Assembly: GCF_900156125.1 (NCBI RefSeq)
Contig: NZ_FTLX01000007.1
Location: forward strand, 62,001-126,000
DNA from: Domibacillus enclensis
Lineage (GTDB): Bacteria; Bacillota; Bacilli; Bacillales; Domibacillaceae
Direction of reading: 5' to 3'
DNA length: 64,000 nt
The translations under genes were made by a program, and so were the position numbers. Under the pieces are notes generated by a model. That model was given only the letters and a program-made list of their open reading frames with translations, was not told the origin of the DNA and searched no databases. Of the stretch, positions 41,153-48,856 are shown in pieces (position 1 is the stretch's first letter; each line of letters starts with the position of its first letter).

Positions 41153-42061
41153 TTAGTTACATGATTCACAGCCCGTTGTTCCTTCTTTATCAATTTGAAT
41201 CGTCACATGATGCAGCTCAAATTCGTCGTGCAGCAGCTTTTTTGCCCTGGAAAGAACGAGCTGATCATTCTCTTCGTTGTCTACAACTAAATGGCAGCTG
41301 ACCGCCGGAAAATCGGATGTAATCGACCAGACGTGCAAATCATGGACTTGCTTCACCTCTTCCAGTGACAGCAATTTGTCTTTGACCTCCTGCGTATCCA
41401 GATGAATCGGTGCTCCCTCCATTAAAATATGAAAGGAATCCCTCGTTACCCGAAAGCCGCTGATAATAATTAAAACGGCCACAATGATACTGGCAATCGG
41501 ATCGGCCATATACCACCCGAAAAATAAAATCAGCAGGGCCGCTCCAATTGCACCGACAGATCCAAGCATATCACCCAGCACATGCAAAAAGGCGCTCCGA
41601 ACATTTAAATTCTCATCCTTGTCGCCCTTCATTAGGATAAAGGCAGCCGCAATATTCACAACCAGACCGAGCGAAGAAATAACCAGCATTCCTGTGCTGA
41701 CGACCTCCGGCGGGTCCATTAACCGCTGATACGCTTCAAAAAAAATATAAAGTGAAATGGCCATCAGCGTGAGGCCGTTAATAAAAGCAGCCAGTATCTC
41801 AAAGCGCTTATAGCCAAAGGTTTTCTTGCTGGATGCCGCTCTCTGGCCAATCGTTATCGCCACGTAGCTGAGACCGAGCGCAGCAGAATCACTTAACATG
41901 TGCCCCGCATCTGAAAGCAGCGCCAGGCTGTTGGTTAATACTCCGCCAATCACCTCGACTACCATAAAGAACGTAATCAAAAAGAACGCCCATTTCAACG
42001 CCGTTTTATTGCTGCTTCCGTGGTGATGATGACCATGATCGTGCGAATGAGAATGCCCCAT
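41153..42061 (-). CDS. czcD: Cation diffusion facilitator (Zn/Cd/Co efflux, CzcD-like)
   Basis: A 302-residue CDF antiporter. The His-rich N-terminus (MGHSHSHDHGHHHHG) marks the true start at 42061; the open frame continues to 42229 without reason. Six membrane segments contain the metal-site motifs LLSDAGHMLSD (segment 2, HxxxD) and DPIASIIVAVLI (segment 5), and a C-terminal cytoplasmic domain ends with TTGCESCN. It exports Zn2+, Cd2+ or Co2+ in exchange for protons. Two CzrA/ArsR-type palindromes lie upstream. Confidence 0.92.
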   Translation of the reverse strand: MGHSHSHDHGHHHHGSSNKTALKWAFFLITFFMVVEVIGGVLTNSLALLSDAGHMLSDSAALGLSYVAITIGQRAASSKKTFGYKRFEILAAFINGLTLMAISLYIFFEAYQRLMDPPEVVSTGMLVISSLGLVVNIAAAFILMKGDKDENLNVRSAFLHVLGDMLGSVGAIGAALLILFFGWYMADPIASIIVAVLIIISGFRVTRDSFHILMEGAPIHLDTQEVKDKLLSLEEVKQVHDLHVWSITSDFPAVSCHLVVDNEENDQLVLSRAKKLLHDEFELHHVTIQIDKEGTTGCESCN

Positions 42062-42098
42062 TTCCCTCATTCCTTTCTTATTGATTACCTTATTTATA

Positions 42099-42116
42099 TT
42101 CAAATAATCATTTGAA
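42099..42116. promoter_or_regulatory. CzrA/ArsR-type operator 1 of czcD
   Basis: TTCAAATAATCATTTGAA, a perfect 7-4-7 palindrome 38 bases upstream of the czcD start. Confidence 0.68.
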
Positions 42117-42160
42117 CGTGCGATTGTTTTTCTGTTTTTATCATACACCAAACACTTACA

Positions 42161-42178
42161 TTCAAACAACCATTTGAT
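42161..42178. promoter_or_regulatory. CzrA/ArsR-type operator 2 of czcD
   Basis: TTCAAACAACCATTTGAT, a near-perfect version of operator 1, 62 bases away. A possible promoter (TTGTTT, 18 bases, TATGAT on the minus strand) starts within it. No ArsR-family gene is in the window. Confidence 0.6.
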
Positions 42179-42227
42179 TGATGAAATATAGACATCTGGT
42201 TTCCTCTCGAAATACCAGCCATTTAAC

Positions 42228-42260
42228 AAAAAAACACCCCAACGTCGAACGCTGGGGTGT
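42228..42260 (-). terminator. Terminator of the ferredoxin reductase gene
   Basis: ACACCCCA pairs with TGGGGTGT around an 11-base loop; seven T follow on the minus strand. Confidence 0.88.
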
Positions 42261-42271
42261 TCATAGTATAT

Positions 42272-43324
42272 TTAACGGATCATTTTTTGCATAATGTCTT
42301 TGTTTTTTTCTTTAAAGACATCGTTATGCGAAGAAACCATGGCGCTGCTTCTGGAATCCGGATCGATAAACTGCTTTGCCCGGTTTACGGCATTGGCTGC
42401 GTCCACAAAGGCTCCTGCTATTAAGTGAAGCTTGCCTTCGTGCTTTAAGACGTCCCCTGCCGCAAACAGTCCCGGCACAGAGGACTCGCCCGATGGCCGG
42501 CTGGAAACATAAAAGTCATCTTCTAATTCAACATTTAATTCTGTGCTGTTTTGCAAAAGAGCCGAGTCACGGTCAAAGCCATGATTAATAATCACTTCAT
42601 CTGCCGCTAAAATGGTTTTTTCCAGCGTTTTGCTGTTTGTCAGCTCAACCTGGCTAATCTGCGTACCATCCGGTGAAGCGATCAATTTTGTAATGGCTTC
42701 ATTTTTCAAGCAGATGGCTGAGCTGTCCATCAGCTGCTGCACCTGCGCTTCATGGCCTTTAAACTCGTCCCCACGGCAAACAACGTATACCTTTTCTGCC
42801 ACGAGCGACAATTCATTCGCCCAGTCCACAGCAGAATTGCCGCCGCCGGAAATCACCACCGTTTTCCCCTTGAACTTCTGCAGGGACTGCACGACATAAT
42901 GTAAATTGGTGACCTCAAACCGCTCCGCTCCTTCAATCGGCAGCTTTTGCGGGTTCAGAATACCGCTGCCCACTGCGGTGATGACCGTTTTGGACAGGTG
43001 CACCTCATTTGAAGCCGTCTCCAGTTCAAACAAGCCTGCTTCATTTTTATTGATTTTATCTACTTTTTCATTTAAAACGACAGTTGGGTGGAATGTCATT
43101 GCCTGCTGCACAAGCTGCTTGATCAGCTGCTCACCTGTCGTTGGCGTTAATGCACCAATGTCCCAGATCAGCTTTTCCGGATATACATGCACTTTACCAC
43201 CCAGCTTCGGCTGATACTCAATTACTTTCGTTTTTAACCCTCTCAGTCCGCTGTAAAAAGCAGCGTACAAGCCTGCTGGTCCTCCGCCAATAATCGTCAC
43301 GTCATATATATCCTGCTCAGGCAT
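42272..43324 (-). CDS. Ferredoxin/flavodoxin-NADP+ reductase, type 2 (YcgT/YumC-like)
   Basis: A 350-residue thioredoxin reductase-like flavoprotein without the redox CxxC. FAD-binding GGGPAGLYAAFYSGLRGL is at the N-terminus, GGKVHVYPEKLIWDIGA follows, the NADP-binding motif is VISGGGNSAVDWANEL, and the C-terminal FAD motif is GLFAAGDVLKHEGKLHLIAG. It passes electrons between NADPH and ferredoxin or flavodoxin. The ATG at 43324 is chosen for its distance from AAAGGGGG. A Fur-type box upstream fits iron-starvation control, as for B. subtilis YcgT. Confidence 0.9.
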   Translation of the reverse strand: MPEQDIYDVTIIGGGPAGLYAAFYSGLRGLKTKVIEYQPKLGGKVHVYPEKLIWDIGALTPTTGEQLIKQLVQQAMTFHPTVVLNEKVDKINKNEAGLFELETASNEVHLSKTVITAVGSGILNPQKLPIEGAERFEVTNLHYVVQSLQKFKGKTVVISGGGNSAVDWANELSLVAEKVYVVCRGDEFKGHEAQVQQLMDSSAICLKNEAITKLIASPDGTQISQVELTNSKTLEKTILAADEVIINHGFDRDSALLQNSTELNVELEDDFYVSSRPSGESSVPGLFAAGDVLKHEGKLHLIAGAFVDAANAVNRAKQFIDPDSRSSAMVSSHNDVFKEKNKDIMQKMIR

Positions 43325-43342
43325 GGTCATCCCCCTTTTAAT

Positions 43343-43361
43343 TGATAATAATTATCATTAT
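43343..43361. promoter_or_regulatory. Fur box upstream of the ferredoxin reductase gene
   Basis: TGATAATAATTATCATTAT closely matches the Fur consensus of alternating GATAAT units. It lies about 18 bases from the start codon. Confidence 0.8.
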
Positions 43362-43509
43362 TAATTAAAAGAATACATGAATTTCCTCATTTAAACAATC
43401 TTTTTCTAACAAAAGAATGACAATCTCTTGAACAGAGCGTAAAAAAGGTGAAATTCAGGTCTGTATCCGCTATCTTTAAAGAAACAATCATTCGATATTG
43501 GAGGCACTT

Positions 43510-43812
43510 ATGTTAAAAACAACTGTCGGCAAGCTGCGCTTCGCCGGTTATTTTGAAGGCATTTCCTTGCTTGTTCTCCTGTTTATTGCGATGCCGATGA
43601 AATACTGGTTCGATATTCCGGAAGCCGTCTCACTCGTCGGGTCTATTCACGGTGCTCTTTTTGTGACGTACTGCATCATTATCGCCTATGTCACGTTAAA
43701 AACGCGCTGGAATCTGATTTGGCCGATTTTGGCGGTTGTCGTCGCCTTTATTCCTTTTGGAAATTTTATTTTGGACAAAAAGCTGCACCAGCTGGAAAAA
43801 ACATACGGATAA
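43510..43812 (+). CDS. DUF3817 membrane protein (YdzA-like)
   Basis: A 100-residue protein with three membrane segments (about 14-32, 38-58 and 68-88). The start at ATG 43510 follows GGAGG by 5 bases. LRFAGYFEGISLLVLLFIAMPMKY and the central GSIHGALFVTYC match DUF3817. The function is unknown. It is divergent from the ferredoxin reductase. Confidence 0.85.
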   Translation: MLKTTVGKLRFAGYFEGISLLVLLFIAMPMKYWFDIPEAVSLVGSIHGALFVTYCIIIAYVTLKTRWNLIWPILAVVVAFIPFGNFILDKKLHQLEKTYG

Positions 43813-43814
43813 TC

Positions 43815-43852
43815 AAAAACCCAGCCACGGTCAAAGCCGGAGCTGGGTTTTT
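43815..43852. terminator. Bidirectional terminator after the DUF3817 gene
   Basis: AAAAACCCAGC pairs with GCTGGGTTTTT. It lies between the converging DUF3817 and ytbD-like genes. Confidence 0.88.
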
Positions 43853-43884
43853 ATGCTGGTGAAAAACCTTGGATGTGATGCCCT

Positions 43885-45090
43885 TTATCTTTTTTCCATT
43901 TTCAACGAAACCCCTGTTAACAACACGGCCAGTGCCACCATCACACCGCCAATCCACGGAGTATGAACAAGCCCAATCGTATCCACAACAAGGCCGCCGA
44001 TTGTTGCCCCCACGGCGATGCCAATATTAAAAGCAGCAATATTTAATGCGGACGCCACATCAACCGCCGATGGCACATATTTTTCAGCCAGCTGCACGAC
44101 ATAAAACTGAAGGCCGGGCACATTCATGAAAGCAAGCAGACCCATTAAGATTACACCGATCAGTCCGGCAATTTTAAAAGGAATCATAAAGGACATCATC
44201 ACTAAAATGGCGGCTTGCGCGATAAACATCCAAAACAGTGCACGGACCGGGCTATGGTTGGCGAGCCGGCCTCCCGCTTCGTTCCCGATTGCCACAGCCA
44301 CTCCATATACAAGCAGCACAATACTGACCATACCCGGCTTTAATCCTGTTACGTCCTGTAATATCGGTGTTAAGAAGGTGAATGCCACGAATGTGCCACC
44401 GTAGCCTAGAGCTGTAATCGCAAGTCCCATCAAAATGTGCTTGTTTGTTATAAGGCGGTACATATCTGTAAATTTGGCTGGCGGCGGCTGTTTTAAATTT
44501 TTAGGAATTAACCATGCACTGGCCGCAATCGCGATGACGCCAAGCAGCGCTACGCCCCAGAATGTTGCTCTCCAGCCGAATGACTGGCCAATAAACGTGC
44601 CGAGTGGAACTCCTGTTACGGTTGCAACGGTCAAGCCGGTAAACATTAACGCAATCGCACTCGCTTTTTTATGCGGAGGTACGAGCTGGACGGCAATCGT
44701 CGCGCCAATGGAGAAAAAGACACCATGTGAAAATGCCGTGATAAAGCGGGCTATCAGCAAAATTTCAAATGAAGAAGCTGTAGCAGCGGTTATATTCCCT
44801 GCAATGAAAACGACCATTAATGACATAAGCAGTGCTTTCCGGCTTATCCGGTTTGTCAAAGCAGTCAGTACAGGTGCACCGACTGCAACGCCGATCGCAT
44901 AGCCGCTTATTAACAGCCCGGCCAACGTAATACCAATATTTAAGTCATCTGCGATAGCGGCAAGCAGACCAACTGGAACAAATTCTGTTGTCCCGATTCC
45001 AAATGCACTGATTGCCAGTGCCCATAAAGCAAGTGTATGATTTTTCGAAGCGGTCTTCTGTTGAGAAGCCGCATAAGGTATATCGTTCAT
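43885..45090 (-). CDS. MFS transporter, YtbD-like
   Basis: A 401-residue major facilitator with twelve membrane segments. ISAFGIGTTEFVPVGLLAAI in segment 1 and the loop motif TNRISRKALL are typical of the AraJ/YdhP/YtbD group of sugar or drug efflux pumps. AAGGAGG lies 9 bases upstream of the chosen ATG (45090); the frame to 45192 is not supported. It is divergent from a HxlR regulator, as ytbD is from ytcD in B. subtilis. Confidence 0.85.
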   Translation of the reverse strand: MNDIPYAASQQKTASKNHTLALWALAISAFGIGTTEFVPVGLLAAIADDLNIGITLAGLLISGYAIGVAVGAPVLTALTNRISRKALLMSLMVVFIAGNITAATASSFEILLIARFITAFSHGVFFSIGATIAVQLVPPHKKASAIALMFTGLTVATVTGVPLGTFIGQSFGWRATFWGVALLGVIAIAASAWLIPKNLKQPPPAKFTDMYRLITNKHILMGLAITALGYGGTFVAFTFLTPILQDVTGLKPGMVSIVLLVYGVAVAIGNEAGGRLANHSPVRALFWMFIAQAAILVMMSFMIPFKIAGLIGVILMGLLAFMNVPGLQFYVVQLAEKYVPSAVDVASALNIAAFNIGIAVGATIGGLVVDTIGLVHTPWIGGVMVALAVLLTGVSLKMEKR

Positions 45091-45196
45091 GTTATCTATT
45101 TCCTCCTTAAAGTGTAAAGCGGCGGGCCCTGCCGTTTTCTGTAAGATCATGGTGGATAGTAGTGACCAAAATAAACGTACGCTTCTTTTCAAACCA

Positions 45197-45216
45197 TAGG
45201 CACTTTTTAGTACCTA
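45197..45216. promoter_or_regulatory. HxlR-type operator on the MFS side
   Basis: TAGGCACTTTTTAGTACCTA, a palindrome with GGCAC and GTACC arms. It is repeated at 45306-45323 beside the regulator gene. Confidence 0.6.
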
Positions 45217-45305
45217 CCATCCTTTATGATCTTTTGTTTCATTCCTGTGTATGCTATTATGAGAGCACTTAAACAAAAAGAGAAGTACGCACTTTAAAGT
45301 AATGC

Positions 45306-45323
45306 AGGTACTTTTCAGTGCCT
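45306..45323. promoter_or_regulatory. HxlR-type operator on the regulator side
   Basis: AGGTACTTTTCAGTGCCT, the inverted partner of the site at 45197-45216. It lies 18 bases before the regulator start, so the regulator probably represses both itself and the pump. Confidence 0.6.
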
Positions 45324-45340
45324 ATAAGGAGGAAAACAGC

Positions 45341-45667
45341 GTGGCTTACAATATTCCTGTTGAAGCGACACTTGATGTCATCGGAGGAAAATGGAAAGTC
45401 GTTATTATGTGCCATTTGATTAAAGGTGAAAAACGCACAAGTGAACTGAAAAGGCTCATGCCCGGTATTACGCAAAAAATGCTCACACAGCAGCTGCGTG
45501 AGCTTGAATCGGATGGTGTTGTGAACCGAACGGTGTTTGAGCAGGTACCGCCGAAGGTCGTGTATTCATTAACTGAATATGGATGGTCACTTCGTCCGAT
45601 TTTAGATGCGATGTGCGCCTGGGGAGAAGGACATATTGATTTAACATCTGAAAAAGCTGTCCAATAA
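45341..45667 (+). CDS. HxlR-family transcriptional regulator (YtcD-like)
   Basis: A 108-residue winged-helix regulator starting at GTG (45341) after AAGGAGG. The HxlR pattern is clear: EATLDVIGGKWKVVIMCHLI, then RTSELKRLMPGITQKMLTQQ and VPPKVVYSLTEYGWSLRPIL. A Cys (KVVIMC) close to the dimer helix may sense electrophiles, as in YodB/HypR relatives, but this is not certain. It controls the divergent MFS pump. Confidence 0.9.
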   Translation: MAYNIPVEATLDVIGGKWKVVIMCHLIKGEKRTSELKRLMPGITQKMLTQQLRELESDGVVNRTVFEQVPPKVVYSLTEYGWSLRPILDAMCAWGEGHIDLTSEKAVQ

Positions 45668-45673
45668 CGCGAG

Positions 45674-45711
45674 AAAACAGCCGGCGGCATTACTGCCCCG
45701 GCTGTTTTTTT
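45674..45711 (+). terminator. Terminator after the HxlR gene
   Basis: AAACAGCCGG pairs with CCGGCTGTTT, followed by TTTT. Confidence 0.85.
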
Positions 45712-45758
45712 CTTTTTATGACAAACGCCCATATCACCATAGCCAAACACGTCACATC

Positions 45759-45797
45759 AAAAAAAGCTGTCTCATTTTTCATTGAGACAGCTTTTTT
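45759..45797. terminator. Terminator of the XRE-cupin gene
   Basis: AAAAAAGCTGTCTCA pairs with TGAGACAGCTTTTTT around a short T-rich loop. Confidence 0.88.
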
Positions 45798-45803
45798 ATG
45801 CTC

Positions 45804-46352
45804 CTAAAGAATATCTGCAGACTCTCCGCCCGTATAAATAGCAATGAGTACAATGGCGGTTCCTTCTCCAATATTCCGAACGAGATGAGGCACGCAGGCA
45901 TTCCAGCTGAAGGCATCACCTTCCTCTAACACAACCGAATCTTCTCCCTGTTCCGCTAAAATCGTTCCTTGCAGGACAAGGTGACATTCTTCTCCTTCGT
46001 GGGCATGGGAAGAGTCTCCTGTTGCCGCGCCAGGTGGAAATTCCACCCGCTGCATGGTCAGTCCTCCCTTGGACGTCAGGTGCTCCACCTTAATTTTCTC
46101 CTTTGAGTACGATGTATATTGCCGCTCCTGTTTTCGGACAACCCGCATCCGCTGCTCTTTTTCCAAAAGCAAATACGGCAGAGGAATGGCGAGAAACTGT
46201 GCCACTGCCTGCAGCGATTGAATAGACGGCGACGTATTATTATTCTCCATGTTGCTAATAAACCCTTTTGATAAACCGGTTCCTTCACTCATTTGGGCGA
46301 TCGTCATGTTTTTTCTGTTCCGAATGGCTCGAATAGTTGATCCAATGTCCAT
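45804..46352 (-). CDS. XRE-family regulator with cupin sensor domain
   Basis: A 182-residue protein: N-terminal HTH_3 (IRAIRNRKNMTIAQMSEGTGLSKGFISNMENN, residues 8-39) and C-terminal cupin_2 domain (about 110-178, with HAHEGEECHLVLQGTI). Such regulators usually sense a small carboxylate or amino acid and control a nearby gene. The divergent DoxX gene is the obvious candidate target. It is monocistronic. Confidence 0.88.
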   Translation of the reverse strand: MDIGSTIRAIRNRKNMTIAQMSEGTGLSKGFISNMENNNTSPSIQSLQAVAQFLAIPLPYLLLEKEQRMRVVRKQERQYTSYSKEKIKVEHLTSKGGLTMQRVEFPPGAATGDSSHAHEGEECHLVLQGTILAEQGEDSVVLEEGDAFSWNACVPHLVRNIGEGTAIVLIAIYTGGESADIL

Positions 46353-46412
46353 AAAAACGTCTCCCCTTTGTTTACTATTAGAAAACTTAATTACATATTA
46401 ACAAAAAAACAC

Positions 46413-46441
46413 TTGACGTTCTACCTTGAAAATTGTTATCT
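46413..46441 (+). promoter_or_regulatory. Promoter of the doxX gene
   Basis: -35 TTGACG (46413-46418), 17-base spacer, -10 TTATCT (46436-46441). A TATAAT overlaps further downstream at a less suitable distance. Confidence 0.5.
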
Positions 46442-46487
46442 TATAATAAACTTTTATTCATATTAGAGAAAAGAGGAGGAAATGAAT

Positions 46488-46913
46488 ATGAATCGTTACA
46501 CAGAATGGAGTGCTTTTATTCTTCGCCTTGTGCTAGGTATTACCTTTTTCGTTCATGGCGTGGTGAAATTTCAAGGAGGTATCGCCAACACGGCAGGCTG
46601 GTTTGACAGCATCGGCCTTCCAGGAATGCTTGCTTATGCGGTCGCTTTTATTGAAACAGCAGGAGGGTTGGCGCTTATTTTAGGCATTGGCACTCGTGTT
46701 TTTTCTGCCATTTTAGCTCTTGTCATGGTCGGAGCCATCTTCAAGGTGAAGCTTGCGGCAGGCTTTATCGGAAATGGCCAGTCGGCTGGTTATGAACTGG
46801 ATCTTGCGCTCCTTGCCATGTCAGCTTCTCTTGCATTAACAGGCAGTTCTTTTTTGGCTCTTGATCAATTTTTCAGCAAAGAAGATCATGAAACGATTAA
46901 AAGATCAGCTTAA
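46488..46913 (+). CDS. DoxX family membrane protein
   Basis: A 141-residue protein with four membrane segments. LRLVLGITFFVHGVVKFQGG and FIETAGGLALILGIGTRVFSA match the DoxX/YfiD/MhqP-type family. These proteins are linked to redox and thiol stress in Bacillus. I prefer the ATG at 46488 (8 bases from GAGGAGG); the ATG at 46482 is very close to the site. Divergent from the XRE-cupin gene. Confidence 0.85.
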   Translation: MNRYTEWSAFILRLVLGITFFVHGVVKFQGGIANTAGWFDSIGLPGMLAYAVAFIETAGGLALILGIGTRVFSAILALVMVGAIFKVKLAAGFIGNGQSAGYELDLALLAMSASLALTGSSFLALDQFFSKEDHETIKRSA

Positions 46914-46927
46914 CGATTACGTCATGG

Positions 46928-46959
46928 AAAAAAGCAGCCCGCTTGCGGCTGCTTTTTTT
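46928..46959. terminator. Bidirectional terminator between doxX and the pectin operon
   Basis: AAAAAAGCAGCC pairs with GGCTGCTTTTTT around a short loop. It ends both the doxX transcript and the long minus-strand pectin operon. Confidence 0.88.
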
Positions 46960-46975
46960 ACGTACTCCTGTTTGA

Positions 46976-47941
46976 TTAATCTGTGACCGCCTGTTTGGCC
47001 GCTTGAAGGATACGCTCGACTGTATACGTTTCAGCTTCCTTCTCCGAGAGAATATGGGCCCACTTTACCCGGCTATCCATCCTTCCTCCGGGGCCGCTGC
47101 TTCTATACTCGGCGTAGTAGACCATCTTTTCTGCATGCGGCTTATCCCAGTTATGCCAGCCTTCTTTTTTAATATGTCGGTCCATCCAGCAATTGATAAA
47201 CACCGTTTTGGCATAATCGCGCCACGGTCTTCCTAAATAAACCGTTTCCGGTGCCGCCTTGCTCGTTAAGCGGCAGTCAATAAACACATAGCCGAACGGC
47301 TGTCCTTCAGGCGTGGACGCGGCTGTCACAAAGCCGTTCGGGTTTTCGTCGCGGTCCATGCTGAAGATTTCGCACGAGTGAAACACCGCTGTCGCTGAGC
47401 CGAAAATAAAGTCAATGTCACCTTCCAAGTAACAGCTGTGGAAATAAAGCGTGCACGCCTTTCGCTCCTTGCCTTCTCCCGGACCGCCAAAGGTGCTGCC
47501 TTCAATCGGCTTTGGCGGGAGCGGTCCGGTGAACAGCGTATCCTGTCTGCCTAAAAACCGGCACTGATGAAATTCGACTCCGGTTCCCTCCGCATAAACA
47601 GCGACTGCCTGGCCGACCACTTTTCCGCAGCCGGCATTGTTTTCAAACGTAATGTTTTCCGCAGTGAACCGGTCCGCTCCAATAAATACGCTGTAGGAAG
47701 CAAACGTCCGCATTTCTTCCCCGTTCGGGAGCCGCTTTCGTGCATAATCATCGTATGTGATCGTCACTCGTTCTGCCGACGTACCGACGAGTGAAACAAA
47801 AGGCTTATCAATGACCAATTTTTCTTTATATGTGCCGTCTTTAATATGAATGGTGACGGGTTCGGTATTTGCTTCGGGAATGCTGTCCAAAGCTTCCTGA
47901 ATGGTTGTAAAGGTACCACTTCCATCTTTTGCGACAATCAC
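46976..47941 (-). CDS. Pectin methylesterase (CE8), cytoplasmic form
   Basis: A 321-residue right-handed beta-helix enzyme that demethylates galacturonate esters. The CE8 motifs are GQAVAVYAEG, GRQDTLFTG (Asp about 134), DIDFIFGSATA (Asp about 177) and YLGRPWRDYAK (Arg about 238). It has no signal peptide (start MIVAKDGSGTFTTIQEALDS), so it acts on imported oligogalacturonides rather than polymeric pectin. It is the last gene of the minus-strand pectin operon, 12 bases after the esterase gene. Confidence 0.92.
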   Translation of the reverse strand: MIVAKDGSGTFTTIQEALDSIPEANTEPVTIHIKDGTYKEKLVIDKPFVSLVGTSAERVTITYDDYARKRLPNGEEMRTFASYSVFIGADRFTAENITFENNAGCGKVVGQAVAVYAEGTGVEFHQCRFLGRQDTLFTGPLPPKPIEGSTFGGPGEGKERKACTLYFHSCYLEGDIDFIFGSATAVFHSCEIFSMDRDENPNGFVTAASTPEGQPFGYVFIDCRLTSKAAPETVYLGRPWRDYAKTVFINCWMDRHIKKEGWHNWDKPHAEKMVYYAEYRSSGPGGRMDSRVKWAHILSEKEAETYTVERILQAAKQAVTD

Positions 47942-47953
47942 GTAATCCGCCTC

Positions 47954-48856
47954 CTACAAATGGGTTTGCAAAAATGTACACAGCTCGCTTCTCATGCCGG
48001 CTGTTTCAATGTGGCCACAGGAAAAGCGGCTCATTTTCCAGTGATCCGGCTTTCCTGCTTGTGTGTAAACGTTCGTGAGCGACTGATCGATGGTGGCAAG
48101 GCCTTCAAACGGCGTCATCCGGTCTTGATCACCGACCAGGCTTAAATGAGGGCGCGGCGCAATAAGCGACTGAATATCCGCTGTTTGAAACTGCTTCAGC
48201 AAGCCCGGTACGTAGGAATAAAATCCGTGATGATCCAGACCCCGCTGACGGATTAGCGCTTGTGCCTCCACCTGCCCCGCGATATCAATGCATACCTTCA
48301 CGCGTTCATCCAGCGCGGACAGCCACCATGACATCAGCCCGCCCATGCTCATGCCGACCGTAGCGATTCGTGATTCGTCTACATCCTCTCTGGAAGCTAA
48401 ATAATCAAGGCCGCGCATGCTGTCGTAGAGCATCATGCCCCACATGACCTGGCCGTTCCAAAGCATTTCTTTAAAAAGCTCACTTTCCTTTTTGCCCTGC
48501 CGTTCACCAAATGCCCACATATCCATGCACAGAACGCTGTAGCCAAGACGGGTCAGCTCCTCGGCAAAGGAGGGCTGCTGAAGGTAGGCGCTGCTTTCAA
48601 TTAATTCCTTTTTGCCTCTGTCGTATTGTCCGCCGTGCGAGTGATTAAATAAAACAGCCGGCCGTTTTTGATCTGTTTTTTTAGGGCGGACAAAATAAGC
48701 CGGTACTTTTTCGGAGCCGTTGATTTCCATCAAAAGCGTTTCGAGAATATAAGACTCCTTTTCCTCTTCCTTCAGCCTTGTGACGGACAGATGATGGCGC
48801 TCCGGCAAATCACCGAGCAGCTGATAGAGCTGCTGGCGTTTTTGCTCATTCGCCAT
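47954..48856 (-). CDS. Alpha/beta hydrolase of the pectin operon
   Basis: A 300-residue dienelactone hydrolase/acetyl esterase-like protein. The nucleophile elbow is GMSMGG; FNHSHGGQYDRGK is the oxyanion region, and the late SLVGDQDRMTPFEG and FSCGHIE carry the likely acid and His of the triad. The chosen ATG (48856) overlaps the end of the GH28 gene by 11 bases, which argues for coupling. Its likely job is removing acyl groups (acetyl or methyl) from imported pectic sugars; the exact bond is not known. Confidence 0.8.
   Translation of the reverse strand: MANEQKRQQLYQLLGDLPERHHLSVTRLKEEEKESYILETLLMEINGSEKVPAYFVRPKKTDQKRPAVLFNHSHGGQYDRGKKELIESSAYLQQPSFAEELTRLGYSVLCMDMWAFGERQGKKESELFKEMLWNGQVMWGMMLYDSMRGLDYLASREDVDESRIATVGMSMGGLMSWWLSALDERVKVCIDIAGQVEAQALIRQRGLDHHGFYSYVPGLLKQFQTADIQSLIAPRPHLSLVGDQDRMTPFEGLATIDQSLTNVYTQAGKPDHWKMSRFSCGHIETAGMRSELCTFLQTHL

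Noticed and set aside
41153-42229. Longer CzcD starting at 42229
   Set aside because: The extra 56 residues cross both CzrA-type operators and lack a ribosome binding site; the His-rich start at 42061 fits the family.
42272-43324. Thioredoxin reductase
   Set aside because: The redox-active CxxC of thioredoxin reductases is missing; the sequence fits ferredoxin-NADP reductase type 2.
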